A stretch of 64,000 bases of DNA from CAILZL01 sp049840395. Its GTDB lineage: Bacteria; Pseudomonadota; Gammaproteobacteria; Steroidobacterales; Steroidobacteraceae. A model generated the notes under the pieces. It was not told where the DNA came from. It worked only from the letters and a program-made list of their open reading frames with translations, and did no database searches. How positions within the stretch are numbered: the stretch's first letter is position 1; each line of letters starts with the position of its first letter. The DNA lies in NCBI GenBank assembly GCA_049840395.1, contig JASGLD010000005.1, forward strand, positions 186,001 to 250,000, written 5' to 3'. A program made the translations under genes and the position numbers. Positions 51,748 through 61,742 of this stretch are shown one piece after another.

Positions 51748-54246
51748 TCAGAACAGGCCATCGTTACCGCTTCCGGCAGTGCTCGATTCGCTAGCTGTCT
51801 CGTCACCACTCTCTGGTAGATGATCCTGAGCAAAATATTCGAAAGTGGTGCCCGTCCCCGTGCGATCAGTGGCTTTACCGGTATCGGTGGCAATTCGTAC
51901 GCTGACCACGCCTTCCGGTTGACTGAGGGTATGTTCAGGACTGCCACGCAGAGCTTCCTGCATGAAGTAAATCCATACCGGCAATGCAGTGCGGCCGCCT
52001 TCCTCGCCATTGCCCAAGGGGCGTTCTTGATCGAAGCCTACCCAGGCAGCGCCGACTAGGTCGCCATTAAAACCGACAAACCAAGTATCGCGAAGGTCAT
52101 TGCTGGTACCAGTTTTGCCTGCGATATCACGACGGTTCAACACCAACGCACGGGTGGCGGTACCACGCCGGATAACGTCCTTCATCATGTCCGTCATGAG
52201 AAAGGCATTGGTCGAAGAAACTACTCGCGGCGCCAGTTTGATCGACGTAGATGCAGGACTTGGCGACTCATTGTCGGGAGCTGCAGCAGGAATAGTTTGC
52301 TCCGCAGACGCGGCGCTATCGGGTTCGGCCGCTACTCGCTGGGTGGCGTTTGCCGCTTCGACCGTCGTGTAGTTCTTAGGACTCTCGCAGTCCGCACACG
52401 CAGTTAATGGATCGGCGGTATAGATGAGTTCACCCATCCCGCCAATAACACGATCTATTAAGTAAGGTTCAACACGCATGCCGCCATTGGCGAAAACGGC
52501 ATAACCGCGCGCCATTTCCAGTGGCGCCACCTGAGTAGCACCGAGCGCCAACGACAGGTTCTGCGGTAACTGTTCACTACTGAAACCGAAACGCTTGATG
52601 TAGTCGGTGGCATAGGCAGTACCCAAGGTACTTATCAAGCGAATCGATACCAGATTGCGCGACCGTACCAGCGCTTCACGTATGCGCAACGGACCCATGA
52701 ATTGCTTGTTGGTATTCTGTGGACGGTAGGAACCTTCCGGACCGGCATCGTCCACCACCACTGGCGAGTCGTTTACTATCGACGCAGGGGTGAAGCCATG
52801 CTCAAGTGCCGCCGAGTACAAAAACGGTTTGAATGATGAGCCTGGTTGTCGCTTGGCTTGTACGGCACGATTAAAACGACTGGCGTCAAAATCGAATCCG
52901 CCTTCCAGCGCTACGATGGCGCCATCGTCGGCATCTAATGCCACGAATGCAGACTGCGCTTTGGGAACCTGCATCAAGCGCCACGCACCACTGGTCTGTT
53001 GAGCGACATACACCACATCGCCACGATGCAGCACGTCGCTGATTTGTTCGGGAGCTTTGCCCACCGAGCCATCTTCCAGTCCGGGGCGTGCCCACTTGAT
53101 GTTGTTAAACGCAATCGTGAAACGGCCAGTACCGCGCGCAAACAATTGGGCCTCTTGCCCCTGGGTCTGTAGCACGATGGCGGCTTGCAGTCCGCCTACA
53201 CTGGGGTACTTGCCCAGGGCTTTCGACCAAGTAGCTTCGTCAGCGCCGCTCTGCAGTGTCAGCGTGGTCACCGGGCCTCGATAGCCATGGCGAGCGTCAT
53301 ACTCCAGCAACCCCAGTCGTACCGCCCGTCGTGCCGCTTGCTGCAGACGGCTGTCCACCGTGGTGTACACCGAGAAATTGTCGGTGTAGATGCGTTGGCC
53401 ATAGCGCTGCTCGAGTTCCTGCCGGGCCATTTCCGCAATGTAGGGCGCATCCAACTCGACGGCTACACCATGCAAGCGAGACTCTACGGGCGCCTGGTCG
53501 GCCGCCTCGCGTTCCGAATCGTTAATAAAGCCGAGTTCTCGCATGCGCCGCAGCACGTAAGCACGGCGCTGCTTGGCTAGTTCAGCACTGGCGACAGGAT
53601 TTTCCCGGGAAGGTGCGCGTGGCAGGCCGGCCAAAAGTGCGGTTTCGGCCAAGGTCAGTTCGGCGACGGTCTTGCCAAAATAAACTTCGGCCGCGGCTCC
53701 CACGCCGTAAGCGCGCTGCCCTAGAAATATTTTATTGAGATATAAGGACAGGATCTCCTGCTTGGAAAAAGCATGTTCGATCCGCCAGGCGCTGATGATT
53801 TCCAACATCTTGCGTCGATAACTACGCTCTGGCGACAGGAACATATTGCGGGCCAGCTGCATGGTGATGGTGCCGCCGCCCTCCCGTTTGGAGCCGCTAC
53901 TCAGATTGACTGCGATCGCACGTATCAAACCCGCGTAATCAACGCCATTGTGCTCAAAAAACCGGTCGTCTTCGGCTGCCAGAAAGGCATTGACCGTCAT
54001 CTGAGGGTATTCGGCAAAAGCCAAAGGAATGCGTCTTTGCTCACCGATTTGGGCCAGCAATTTCCCGTCCCGTGAGTAAATTCGCAGTGGAATCTGCAGG
54101 CGTACATCGCGCAAGGCGGCGACATCGGGAACCTGGGGTTCGAGGTACTGCATGGCGCCTGCGATCAGCAGGCCAACACCGCCCACCCCCAGAATCAGGG
54201 TTGTCAGGAACCAGCGAAGAACGGTTTTTTTGTAACGTGACGGCAC
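51748..54246 (-). CDS. mrcA: Penicillin-binding protein 1A (bifunctional murein synthase)
   Basis: The 832-residue inner-membrane enzyme polymerises and crosslinks peptidoglycan. An N-terminal membrane anchor is followed by the glycosyltransferase domain with EDDRFFEHNGVDYAGLIRA (catalytic Glu), GGGTITMQLARN and KRKMLEI-like RRKMLEIISAW. The transpeptidase domain has the active Ser in GSSFKPF, SRN as SRNLVS and KTGTSND. A Pro/Ser/Ala-rich insert occurs about 640-670. It diverges from pilM across a 369-base gap, a common order in Gammaproteobacteria. Confidence 0.97.
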   Translation of the reverse strand: MPSRYKKTVLRWFLTTLILGVGGVGLLIAGAMQYLEPQVPDVAALRDVRLQIPLRIYSRDGKLLAQIGEQRRIPLAFAEYPQMTVNAFLAAEDDRFFEHNGVDYAGLIRAIAVNLSSGSKREGGGTITMQLARNMFLSPERSYRRKMLEIISAWRIEHAFSKQEILSLYLNKIFLGQRAYGVGAAAEVYFGKTVAELTLAETALLAGLPRAPSRENPVASAELAKQRRAYVLRRMRELGFINDSEREAADQAPVESRLHGVAVELDAPYIAEMARQELEQRYGQRIYTDNFSVYTTVDSRLQQAARRAVRLGLLEYDARHGYRGPVTTLTLQSGADEATWSKALGKYPSVGGLQAAIVLQTQGQEAQLFARGTGRFTIAFNNIKWARPGLEDGSVGKAPEQISDVLHRGDVVYVAQQTSGAWRLMQVPKAQSAFVALDADDGAIVALEGGFDFDASRFNRAVQAKRQPGSSFKPFLYSAALEHGFTPASIVNDSPVVVDDAGPEGSYRPQNTNKQFMGPLRIREALVRSRNLVSIRLISTLGTAYATDYIKRFGFSSEQLPQNLSLALGATQVAPLEMARGYAVFANGGMRVEPYLIDRVIGGMGELIYTADPLTACADCESPKNYTTVEAANATQRVAAEPDSAASAEQTIPAAAPDNESPSPASTSIKLAPRVVSSTNAFLMTDMMKDVIRRGTATRALVLNRRDIAGKTGTSNDLRDTWFVGFNGDLVGAAWVGFDQERPLGNGEEGGRTALPVWIYFMQEALRGSPEHTLSQPEGVVSVRIATDTGKATDRTGTGTTFEYFAQDHLPESGDETASESSTAGSGNDGLF

Positions 54247-54615
54247 AGAAACAATTCCTAAGTGCTTGCTGAGCTTGGAATATCAGCGCATATTAACCGA
54301 GTATTGCCAAGTCAATTCTGCTGCATGAACCGCGTAGCCGGTACATATCGACCTGTCCCCGGTGGCGGACTTTACGCAAATTGGTGGGTAGTTGCTGATG
54401 CACGTTACGTGCGGTTTGCAGCAAATTAAGTAATATTCTGCATCTTATGTCTTGTAGTGACGTCACTAAACAGCAACGCTGAGGGCAGTTTGCCGGGATG
54501 GTTTTCGTGAGAGTCCTCACATTCAACGTAACGCACGCAAGGCTATAGTGAATGCCGACTTTCGCGCCAGATTCGGTTTGAACCCCAACTCGCTTCACTG
54601 CAAAAGGGAACGCGC
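54247..54615. promoter_or_regulatory. Divergent mrcA/pilM intergenic region
   Basis: The 369-base gap must hold the promoters of both mrcA and the pil operon. No strong -35/-10 pair was recognised. A 14-base perfect palindrome lies inside (54455-54468). AAGGGA (54602-54607) is the pilM ribosome site before its GTG. Confidence 0.5.
54455..54468. promoter_or_regulatory. Perfect 14-base palindrome, possible operator
   Basis: TAGTGACGTCACTA reads the same on both strands. It lies about 150 bases before pilM and 210 before mrcA. Such a dyad could bind a dimeric regulator, but no family consensus is matched. Confidence 0.35.
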
Positions 54616-55677
54616 GTGTTTTTGAAACCTAAAGCAAGACCCATTATTGGGCTTGACATAACGACATCGTCGATCAAGCTCATTGAATTGAGCATGAGCG
54701 GCGGCCAATACCGTGTCGAATCCTATGCGGCCGAAGCGACCCCGCCGAATTCAATCAACGAAAAAGCCATTGTCGATGCCAACCTAGTCGGTGAGGCGAT
54801 CAAGCGTGCCGTGAAGCGCTCCGGCGCTCGTGCCAAGGAAGTGGCCATTGCCATCAGCGGCGATGCTGCGATTACCAAGATCATCCAGATGCCGCGCACT
54901 CTCTCCGAGAGCGAGTTGGAAGCGCAGGTGGAAATGCAGGCCGATCAATACATTCCCTTCCCCATGGATGAAGTGAGTTTCGATTTCGAAGTCATCGGCC
55001 CATCGGAAAAAGAAGTGGATATGCTGGATGTGCTGTTGGTTGCCACCCGTAGCGATAACGTGACTCAAAGAGTGGCTGCTTGCAGCGCAGCTGGTTTGAC
55101 GGCCCGGGTGGTGGATGTCGAAGCTTTTGCCTTGGAAAACGCTTGCCGGTTGTTGACACATCAAATGCCGGATGGCGGGTTGGACCGGGTGGTGGCAGTG
55201 GTGGACTTCGGCGCCAGCAGCACCACTTTCAGTGTGCTGCGTGATCTGCGGGTCATTTACACTCGCGACTTCGCCTTTGGTGGCCAGCAGCTTACCGAAG
55301 AAGTCATGAGGACTTATGGTTTGAGCATGGAAGAAGCCGGACGCTCCAAGAAAGAAGGTGGCCTGCCAGCCAACTATCAGACAGAAGTGCTGGACCCCTT
55401 CATCAATGACATGTGCCAGCAAGTGAGTCGTTCACTGCAATTCTTCCTGGCATCGGGCGCAGCGCGCGAACAACCCGAACAGATTTTGATTTGCGGCGGT
55501 TGCGCCAACATCCCCGGCGTAGCCGAAGTAATTGCCAGTCGCGTAGGCATTGCTGCTGAACGCGGCGATCCGCTCGGGCAGATGAAGATCAGCACACGCG
55601 CCAAGAACCAGAACGTCAAGAAGGATGCGACCGCCCTGTTGACCGCATGCGGTCTGGCGTTGAGGAGCTTTGACTAA
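54616..55677 (+). CDS. pilM: Type IV pilus assembly ATPase-fold protein PilM
   Basis: The 353-residue cytoplasmic actin-like protein starts with GTG. GLDITTSSIKLIELS and VAVVDFGASSTTFSVL are its nucleotide-binding blocks, and LICGGCANIPGV is a C-terminal block. PilM binds the PilN N-terminus to align the pilus machine. It starts the pilMNOPQ run with tight or overlapping junctions. Confidence 0.97.
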   Translation: MFLKPKARPIIGLDITTSSIKLIELSMSGGQYRVESYAAEATPPNSINEKAIVDANLVGEAIKRAVKRSGARAKEVAIAISGDAAITKIIQMPRTLSESELEAQVEMQADQYIPFPMDEVSFDFEVIGPSEKEVDMLDVLLVATRSDNVTQRVAACSAAGLTARVVDVEAFALENACRLLTHQMPDGGLDRVVAVVDFGASSTTFSVLRDLRVIYTRDFAFGGQQLTEEVMRTYGLSMEEAGRSKKEGGLPANYQTEVLDPFINDMCQQVSRSLQFFLASGAAREQPEQILICGGCANIPGVAEVIASRVGIAAERGDPLGQMKISTRAKNQNVKKDATALLTACGLALRSFD

Positions 55678-56285
55678 TGCCACGCATTAACCTACTACCT
55701 TGGCGTGAGGTCGAGCGTAAACGCAAACGTCAGGAATTCGGCATGGCAGCCGGCGTTGCGGTGTTGCTTGCAGTGCTTACGGGCTTTGTGCTGCGCTGGC
55801 AATACGCCTCGATCATCGATAACCAGAACAATCGCAATCAATACCTCAAAGACGAGATCGCTCAAGTCGATAAACAGATCGTCGAGATTCTCGATCTGGA
55901 ACAGCAGAAACAGCGTCTGCAGTCGCGCATCCAGGTTATCGAACAGCTACAAAGCGGTCGGCCTGAGGTTGTGCATCTGTTCGATCAACTGGTACGGCTG
56001 TTACCCGACGGCGTATATCTGACTTCCATCAAGCAAACTGATCGTCGTATCCAGATTAAAGGCATCGCCGAATCCAGTACGCGTGTTTCCACTTTCATGA
56101 AAAACATCGACACGTCGGAATGGTTGAAGGATCCGTTCCTCGAAATTGTCGAAACCAAGGGTACTGGCGACGCCGGTTCAAGTTTTACCTTGTATGCCAA
56201 CCAAGTGGCTACCAAGACTTCTGCTGATAAAGACAAGGATGCCAAGGCGGCTGTCTCCACTCGTAAGAGCAAGGAGGCTGCGTAA
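55677..56285 (+). CDS. pilN: Type IV pilus assembly protein PilN
   Basis: The 202-residue inner-membrane protein has the PilM-binding INLLPWREVERKRKRQEF at its N-terminus, one membrane segment (about 25-45) and a periplasmic coiled-coil (EQQKQRLQSRIQVIEQLQ). Its stop overlaps pilO as in most pil operons. Confidence 0.97.
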   Translation: MPRINLLPWREVERKRKRQEFGMAAGVAVLLAVLTGFVLRWQYASIIDNQNNRNQYLKDEIAQVDKQIVEILDLEQQKQRLQSRIQVIEQLQSGRPEVVHLFDQLVRLLPDGVYLTSIKQTDRRIQIKGIAESSTRVSTFMKNIDTSEWLKDPFLEIVETKGTGDAGSSFTLYANQVATKTSADKDKDAKAAVSTRKSKEAA

Positions 56286-56938
56286 TGGATAAGTTTCTTG
56301 AGCAATTGCGAGCCCTCGATCCCAACGACCCGGGCCGCTGGCCGTTGCCATTCCGTCTGGGTGCTATTGCCCTGGTGTTCATTGTGGCAGTAGGTGTCTG
56401 TGCCTGGCTGATCGCCATCAAGGACCAGAAGCCGTTGCTGGAGCAAGCGCAGGCCGAAGAGCAGAGTCTATTGTCCACGCTGGAACAGAAGTCACGCAAA
56501 GCCGCCAATCTCGACGCTTACAAGGAGCAGCTGAAAGAAATGGAACGTTCTTTCGGCGCCATGCTGCGCCAGCTGCCTAATAAGACTGAAATACCTAATT
56601 TGGTGGTGGACATTTCACAGACAGGTCTGGCGGCAGGATTGGATGAAAAACTGTTCCAGCCCGGCGCTGAAAATAAAAAGGATTTTTATGCCGAACAGCC
56701 CATCAAGATTCGCCTGACCGGCAGTTACCACGCCATCGGCAACTTTGTCAGCGGTATTGCTGCACTGCCGCGCATCGTCACCTTGCATGATTTGCAGATC
56801 GTTCAGGCTGATGCCAAGGGCAGCGCAGATAAATTGCAGTTGGATATTACCGCTAAGACTTATCGTTATCTGGACGATGAAGAGCAGGCTGCTGTGGATC
56901 GTGAGCAGCGTGATCGAGCCAAGAAGAACGGCAAGTAA
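56285..56938 (+). CDS. pilO: Type IV pilus assembly protein PilO
   Basis: The 217-residue protein has one membrane segment (LGAIALVFIVAVGVCAWLIAI) and a coiled-coil then a ferredoxin-like domain with GSYHAIGNFVSGIAALPRIVTLHDLQI. PilO heterodimerises with PilN. It is followed by pilP after 12 bases. Confidence 0.97.
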   Translation: MDKFLEQLRALDPNDPGRWPLPFRLGAIALVFIVAVGVCAWLIAIKDQKPLLEQAQAEEQSLLSTLEQKSRKAANLDAYKEQLKEMERSFGAMLRQLPNKTEIPNLVVDISQTGLAAGLDEKLFQPGAENKKDFYAEQPIKIRLTGSYHAIGNFVSGIAALPRIVTLHDLQIVQADAKGSADKLQLDITAKTYRYLDDEEQAAVDREQRDRAKKNGK

Positions 56939-56950
56939 GAGTTGGCGCAC

Positions 56951-57505
56951 ATGCAGTTAATGAAGAAAATTTGCTCGTTTAATGCAGTTCAGCTGATAGG
57001 CGTCGGTATTCGGTACCTCGCACTAGGCGCGGCTTTGCTGACGCTGGGTGCATGTGCCGATAATCTTGACGAACTCAAACAAAAGGTGGCGGAAATCAAG
57101 GCACGTCCGGGCGAACGCATCGAACCCCTGCCCGAAATCAAGGCCAATGAACCATTCAAGTATGAAGCTTCAGGTGAGCGTTCGCCGTTTACGCCGAGCA
57201 CCTCAGCAAAATCCAACCTAGCTACTTCGGCTCGTCCGGATGTGCAGCGACCGCGTGAGTTTCTCGAACAATTTCCTTTGGATACCTTGCAAATGGTGGG
57301 CACTCTGCAGTTGCAGGGTAAAACTTTCGGACTATTGCAGGGTAAAGATGGTTTGGTGCATCGCGTACAGGTCGGCAGCCACTTAGGACAGTCGGATGGC
57401 CGCGTTACAAGCATCACCCCATCCAAAGTATCGGTTATCGAACTCGTTGCTGACGGTCTGGGCGGTTATATCGAACGCCCGGCCGCGCTGTCGCTGAAAG
57501 AATGA
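56951..57505 (+). CDS. pilP: Type IV pilus lipoprotein PilP
   Basis: The 184-residue lipoprotein has a lipobox LTLGAC, then DNLDELKQKVAEIKARPGERIEPLPEIK and the conserved pilotin-like beta domain FPLDTLQMVGTLQLQGKTFGLLQ. The ATG at 56951 is chosen over a TTG upstream and a second ATG at 56960. It contacts PilQ and PilN/PilO. Its stop overlaps the region before pilQ. Confidence 0.95.
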   Translation: MQLMKKICSFNAVQLIGVGIRYLALGAALLTLGACADNLDELKQKVAEIKARPGERIEPLPEIKANEPFKYEASGERSPFTPSTSAKSNLATSARPDVQRPREFLEQFPLDTLQMVGTLQLQGKTFGLLQGKDGLVHRVQVGSHLGQSDGRVTSITPSKVSVIELVADGLGGYIERPAALSLKE

Positions 57506-57519
57506 GATGGGAGAAGCGA

Positions 57520-59692
57520 ATGTCGTCCCGATTGAATGAAGCCACGTCCCATAAAATGCAGTACAGGTTGCCGCAGAGCCTTATGACTACCGCACGCGTA
57601 TTGATCGCATCCATGTTGGGTGCCGTTTTGTTTTCTGCTCAAGCACTGGCTGCAAATCAATTGCAGCAAATCAACGCAGAAGCGATGCCCGGCGATCAAG
57701 TACAACTACGGCTCAAACTAAGCGACAGCGCACCGCAGCCACTTAGTTTCACTGTGGATAATCCTGCGCGTATTTCGCTGGATCTGGCTGATACCAGCAT
57801 CGCGCTACCGTCGCGCCGCATTGATGTAAAACGTGGCGTTATCGACACCGTCAATGTCGCGGAGGCCAACGGTCGTACCCGAGTGGTGCTGAACCTCAAT
57901 AGTATGGTGCCGTATCAAACGCGTGTAGAAGGCGACACCGTCATTGTTACAGTCGGTAGTAATGTACAAGCCAGCACTGCTCCGGTTGCCCAAACAGCGA
58001 GTGCGACATCGGTATCCGCAGCTGCACCCAAAGCGGCGAGTTTGAGCAAGGTGGACTTTCGCCGTGGCACCGATGGCTCCGGACGAATTGTGGTACAGCT
58101 CAGCAACTCACGAGTCTCGCCCGATTTAAAACAGGAAGGCGGCCGCATAGTCGTCAATTTTGCCAAAACGTCAGTAGCCGACAGCCAGTTGAAAACCTTG
58201 GATGTGGTGGATTTTGCTACGCCGGTGAATACGATTAATACGCTGCGCGTAGGCGATGGCGCACGAATTGTCATCAGCGCAGGTGGCGATTGGGAACCGG
58301 TCGCGTATCAATCCGAAGATCAGTACACCGTTGAAATTAAGCCAGTGGTTAAAGCGGCTACGCTTCAAGATAAGAAAGAATACAAAGGCGAACGCCTAAC
58401 GTTGAATTTCCAGGATATTGAGACCCGCGCCGTATTGCAGTTGCTGGCTGATACCAGCGGCCAAAACATGGTGATCAGCGATACTGTGCAGGGCAATGTA
58501 ACTTTGCGCTTGCAGAATGTGCCTTGGGATCAAGCGCTAGACATTGTCATGCAGACCAAGGGTCTAGACATGCGTCAAGATGGCAACGTCATCATGATCG
58601 GTCCTGCTGCGGAAATTGCCGCCAGAGAAAAAGAGTTGGCATCCGCGAAGAAAGATTTGTCGGCGGTCGCGCCACTTAAATCGGATTTCTTACAAGTGAA
58701 TTACGCTAAGGCTTCCGATTTGGCTGAGCTAATTAAGGGTAAGGGAAATTCACTGATGTCCGAACGTGGCAGCGTCACGGTCGACACACGTACCAATATG
58801 TTGTTACTGCAGGACACATCGGAAAATCTTGCCGAAATCCGTCGTTTGGTCCAGACCTTGGATATTCCTATCCGGCAAGTGCAGATTGAAGCACGCGTCG
58901 TTATCGTCAATGACGATTTCAGCCGTGAATTGGGCGTACGTTTGGGTGCTACAGGTGTAGGTACTAACGGGGCGAATGGCTTGTATGCCGTTACCGGTAC
59001 TGCTGCGGGTGCCGATACGATCGTTAGCTCTGGTCTTACCAATCTAAACAGTACCGGTTCGCCATTTCCTGTTTCGACGCCTTCGGCTGCCAATCGCTAC
59101 TTGGTTAATTTGCCGACATCAAGTCAAGCAGGCAGTCTGGCTTTGGCAATTTTAGGTTCCGACTACTTGGTCGATTTGGAATTGTCGGCGGCGCAGGCTG
59201 AGAATCGTGCCGAAGTGGTGTCTTCACCTAAAATCATTACTGCCAACCAAAAAGAAGGCAGTATCGAGGCGGGTACGGAAATTCCATATCAACAGTCGTC
59301 CTCGAGTGGCGCTGCGACTATTTCCTTCAAAAAAGCTGTTTTGTCGCTGAAAGTAACGCCGCAAATCACCCCGGACGATCGCATCATTCTGGATCTGACG
59401 GTGACCAAGGATAGTGTCGGCACAGTAGTAGTTACGTCCGGTGGCGTTAACGTGCCTTCAATTGAATACGAATAGTCTTACTAATCAAGTGTTGGTCAAC
59501 GACGGTCAGACAGTGGTATTGGGCGGCATTCTCGAAAGCGAGAAACGCGACGTTGAAACTAAAGTGCCTTTATTGGGAGATATTCCTGTCATCGGTCACT
59601 TGTTTAAAACCAACTCAAAGACCAACAACAAAAACGAGTTGTTGATTTTTGTAACGCCGAAGATTTTGCGCGAAGGTTCCAGCGTCTATTGA
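57520..59692 (+). pseudogene. pilQ: Type IV pilus secretin PilQ, frameshifted near the C-terminus
   Basis: The outer-membrane secretin has two AMIN domains, a secretin N-domain (FQDIETRAVLQLLADTSGQNMVIS) and the beta-rich secretin core (LGVRLGATG, VVSSPKIITANQKEGSIEAGTEIPYQ). The first frame stops at 59473-59475 after NVPSIEYE. The rest continues one base out of step as NTNSLTNQVLVNDGQTVVLGGILESE and ends LLIFVTPKILREG at 59692. Removing one base near 59464-59469 restores a full protein of about 723 residues. Without this segment the channel would lack its final strands. GGGAGAAG precedes the ATG at 57520. Confidence 0.92.
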
Positions 59693-59781
59693 GCAGATAC
59701 GGCGAGCTGAAACCCTGAATTTGGCAATGTACACACGGAAAATGTTCGTCAATCGAACTATCCGAGGGTGAAGGACTAGAG

Positions 59782-61677
59782 ATGAAAAAGCTTTTACTTG
59801 TTTTGATGGGCAGTTTGATGCTTGCTGCCTGTGGTGGTGACGATACTCTTTCTGGGACTGCAAGCAGTTCCAGTTCGTCAGCCACGAGCTCCAGTTCTTC
59901 AAGTGCAACGACAACCGTAGCCTCAGTTGAACTATTGGCAAGCTCGCCGCAGCTACCTTCAAACGATTCGACTCCCATAACCATCACTGCACTGGTTTTG
60001 AACGCCGCCAATCAGACGATGGCAAATCAACCGGTAGTGATCACCACGAATTCCGGTTATTTGGATAGCGTACAAACTGTTACAGGCACAAATGGAACGG
60101 CCACCGCCGTACTACATACCTCAGATAAAACCAATAGAAATATAACCGTCAGCGCTGTTGCCGGCGGCATCACCGATACCGTAGCGGTAAGTGTTACTGG
60201 AACTAGGCTGACGGTGAGCGGCTCCAGTGCCATGGTTTTGGGTGATTCCGCAGATTTTACCTTTACCTTGGTGGATTCCGGTGGCACGGGCATCGCCGGC
60301 CAGGCAGTGGTGGTCACTTCTGCTGCGGCAAATACTTTAAGTTCCAGCAATTTGACTACTGACAACACGGGTAAGGTTACCGTCAGGTTAACGGCTACCC
60401 ATGGGGGTGCCGATACCCTCACGGCAACAGCCCTTGGCTTGAGCGCCACTCAAGCACTGACAGTTTCAAGCGATAGCTTTGCGTTTACCACTCCGGCTGC
60501 CAACACCGAGATTCCTCTAAACCAAGTTACGACCCTTACTGCTTTGTGGAAATTGAATAATTCGCCACAAGTTGGTCAGACAGTCACGTTTGCCAGCACG
60601 CGTGGCACCTTGAGCGGCTCGACTGCTACGACCAACTCTTCGGGCCAGGCAAGTGTCACGATTAGCTCAACAAATGCCGGGCCGGCTACATTGACTGCGA
60701 CCACCAGCTCAGGTTCGGTGACTCAGGTCAAAGTAGAGTTTGTGGCTACGACTGCAGCGGCAATCAACGTACAAGCGAGCCCAGCAACGGTGGCGACAGG
60801 CGCTCAAAGCACCATCTCGGCGGTAGTTCGCGATGCCGCCAACAATCTCGTCAAAGGTAAGATTGTTACCTTTAGTCTGGTTGATTCAAGCGGCGGCTCA
60901 TTATCAATTGCCTCTGCGGCTACTGATAGTGAAGGCAAAGCACAAACGGTCTACACCGCCAGTAGTTCGCCCAGTGCGACAAATGGCGTATCCGTAACTG
61001 CGACCGTAAGTGACACTCCTTCAGTGCACGGTACCGCTACGTTAACGGTAGCGCAAAAGGCCCTGTTTATTTCACTGGGTACAGGTAATTCGATCAGTGA
61101 GCCTAATGCGGCTCAATACTCAATCCTGTACGCAATTCAAGTTACTGATGCCAACGGTAACGGCGTTGCCAATGTCGCGCTTACCGTTCGAATCAGTTCT
61201 CTCTGGTACGGTACTGGAGGTCGTTGCTTTAATGGTTCAACCTGGGTTGTGGGCGCGCCTTTTGGCGGTACCTGTACTAGTCGAGACTATGTGGATGCCT
61301 GCACGGATGAAGATTCGTTGTTGGGGTCCAGTTCTTCGTATTTCCGAAATGGCAATCTGGATGCTGGCGAAGATTTCAATGGCAACGGCAAACTGGAGGC
61401 GGGCAACATTGCCACGGTGACCCCAACCAGCGTGGTTACAGATTCCAGCGGTTTCGCTTTAGTAAATGTGTTCTACCCGCAGGAATATACCGACTGGCTC
61501 AAGGTGGAGTTAAGCGCCTCCACTTCAGTCTCGGGTACCGAGTCATCTCGTGTGGTAAGTTTCACGCTTCCAGGGTTGGGCTCGGATTTCAATTCTGCAA
61601 GTCTAGCGCCGCCGGGGTTGATCAGTCCTTTTGGCACTACCGATTACGGTTGTACAACTCCCGCCAATTTTCCTTGA
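59782..61677 (+). CDS. Lipoprotein with bacterial Ig-like (Big) repeats and Asp-rich Ca-binding-like loops
   Basis: The 631-residue lipoprotein has lipobox LMLAAC (Cys17) and a Ser-rich linker (about 24-45). Several Big_1/invasin-like beta domains follow, with repeated phrases such as LVLNAANQTMANQPVVITT, LVDSGGTGIAGQAVVV and VRDAANNLVKGKIVTF. The C-terminal part has a Cys-containing loop (CTDEDSL) and NGNLDAGEDFNGNGKLEAG, typical of Asp/Asn calcium-binding loops. It would sit on the outer surface. It lies between pilQ and aroK, which are usually adjacent, so it is probably an insertion into a conserved order. Confidence 0.82.
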   Translation: MKKLLLVLMGSLMLAACGGDDTLSGTASSSSSSATSSSSSSATTTVASVELLASSPQLPSNDSTPITITALVLNAANQTMANQPVVITTNSGYLDSVQTVTGTNGTATAVLHTSDKTNRNITVSAVAGGITDTVAVSVTGTRLTVSGSSAMVLGDSADFTFTLVDSGGTGIAGQAVVVTSAAANTLSSSNLTTDNTGKVTVRLTATHGGADTLTATALGLSATQALTVSSDSFAFTTPAANTEIPLNQVTTLTALWKLNNSPQVGQTVTFASTRGTLSGSTATTNSSGQASVTISSTNAGPATLTATTSSGSVTQVKVEFVATTAAAINVQASPATVATGAQSTISAVVRDAANNLVKGKIVTFSLVDSSGGSLSIASAATDSEGKAQTVYTASSSPSATNGVSVTATVSDTPSVHGTATLTVAQKALFISLGTGNSISEPNAAQYSILYAIQVTDANGNGVANVALTVRISSLWYGTGGRCFNGSTWVVGAPFGGTCTSRDYVDACTDEDSLLGSSSSYFRNGNLDAGEDFNGNGKLEAGNIATVTPTSVVTDSSGFALVNVFYPQEYTDWLKVELSASTSVSGTESSRVVSFTLPGLGSDFNSASLAPPGLISPFGTTDYGCTTPANFP

Positions 61678-61699
61678 AACACGGTTTAGGGTTAGCATT

Positions 61700-61730
61700 A
61701 GCGGCCGCCTCGTGCGGCCGCTTTCGTTTT
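61700..61730 (+). terminator. GC-rich hairpin before aroK
   Basis: AGCGGCCGC (61700-61708) pairs with GCGGCCGCT (61714-61722), followed by TTCGTTTT. It could terminate the Big-domain gene. It ends only about a dozen bases before the aroK start. Confidence 0.65.
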
Positions 61731-61742
61731 GGCAGGATCACT

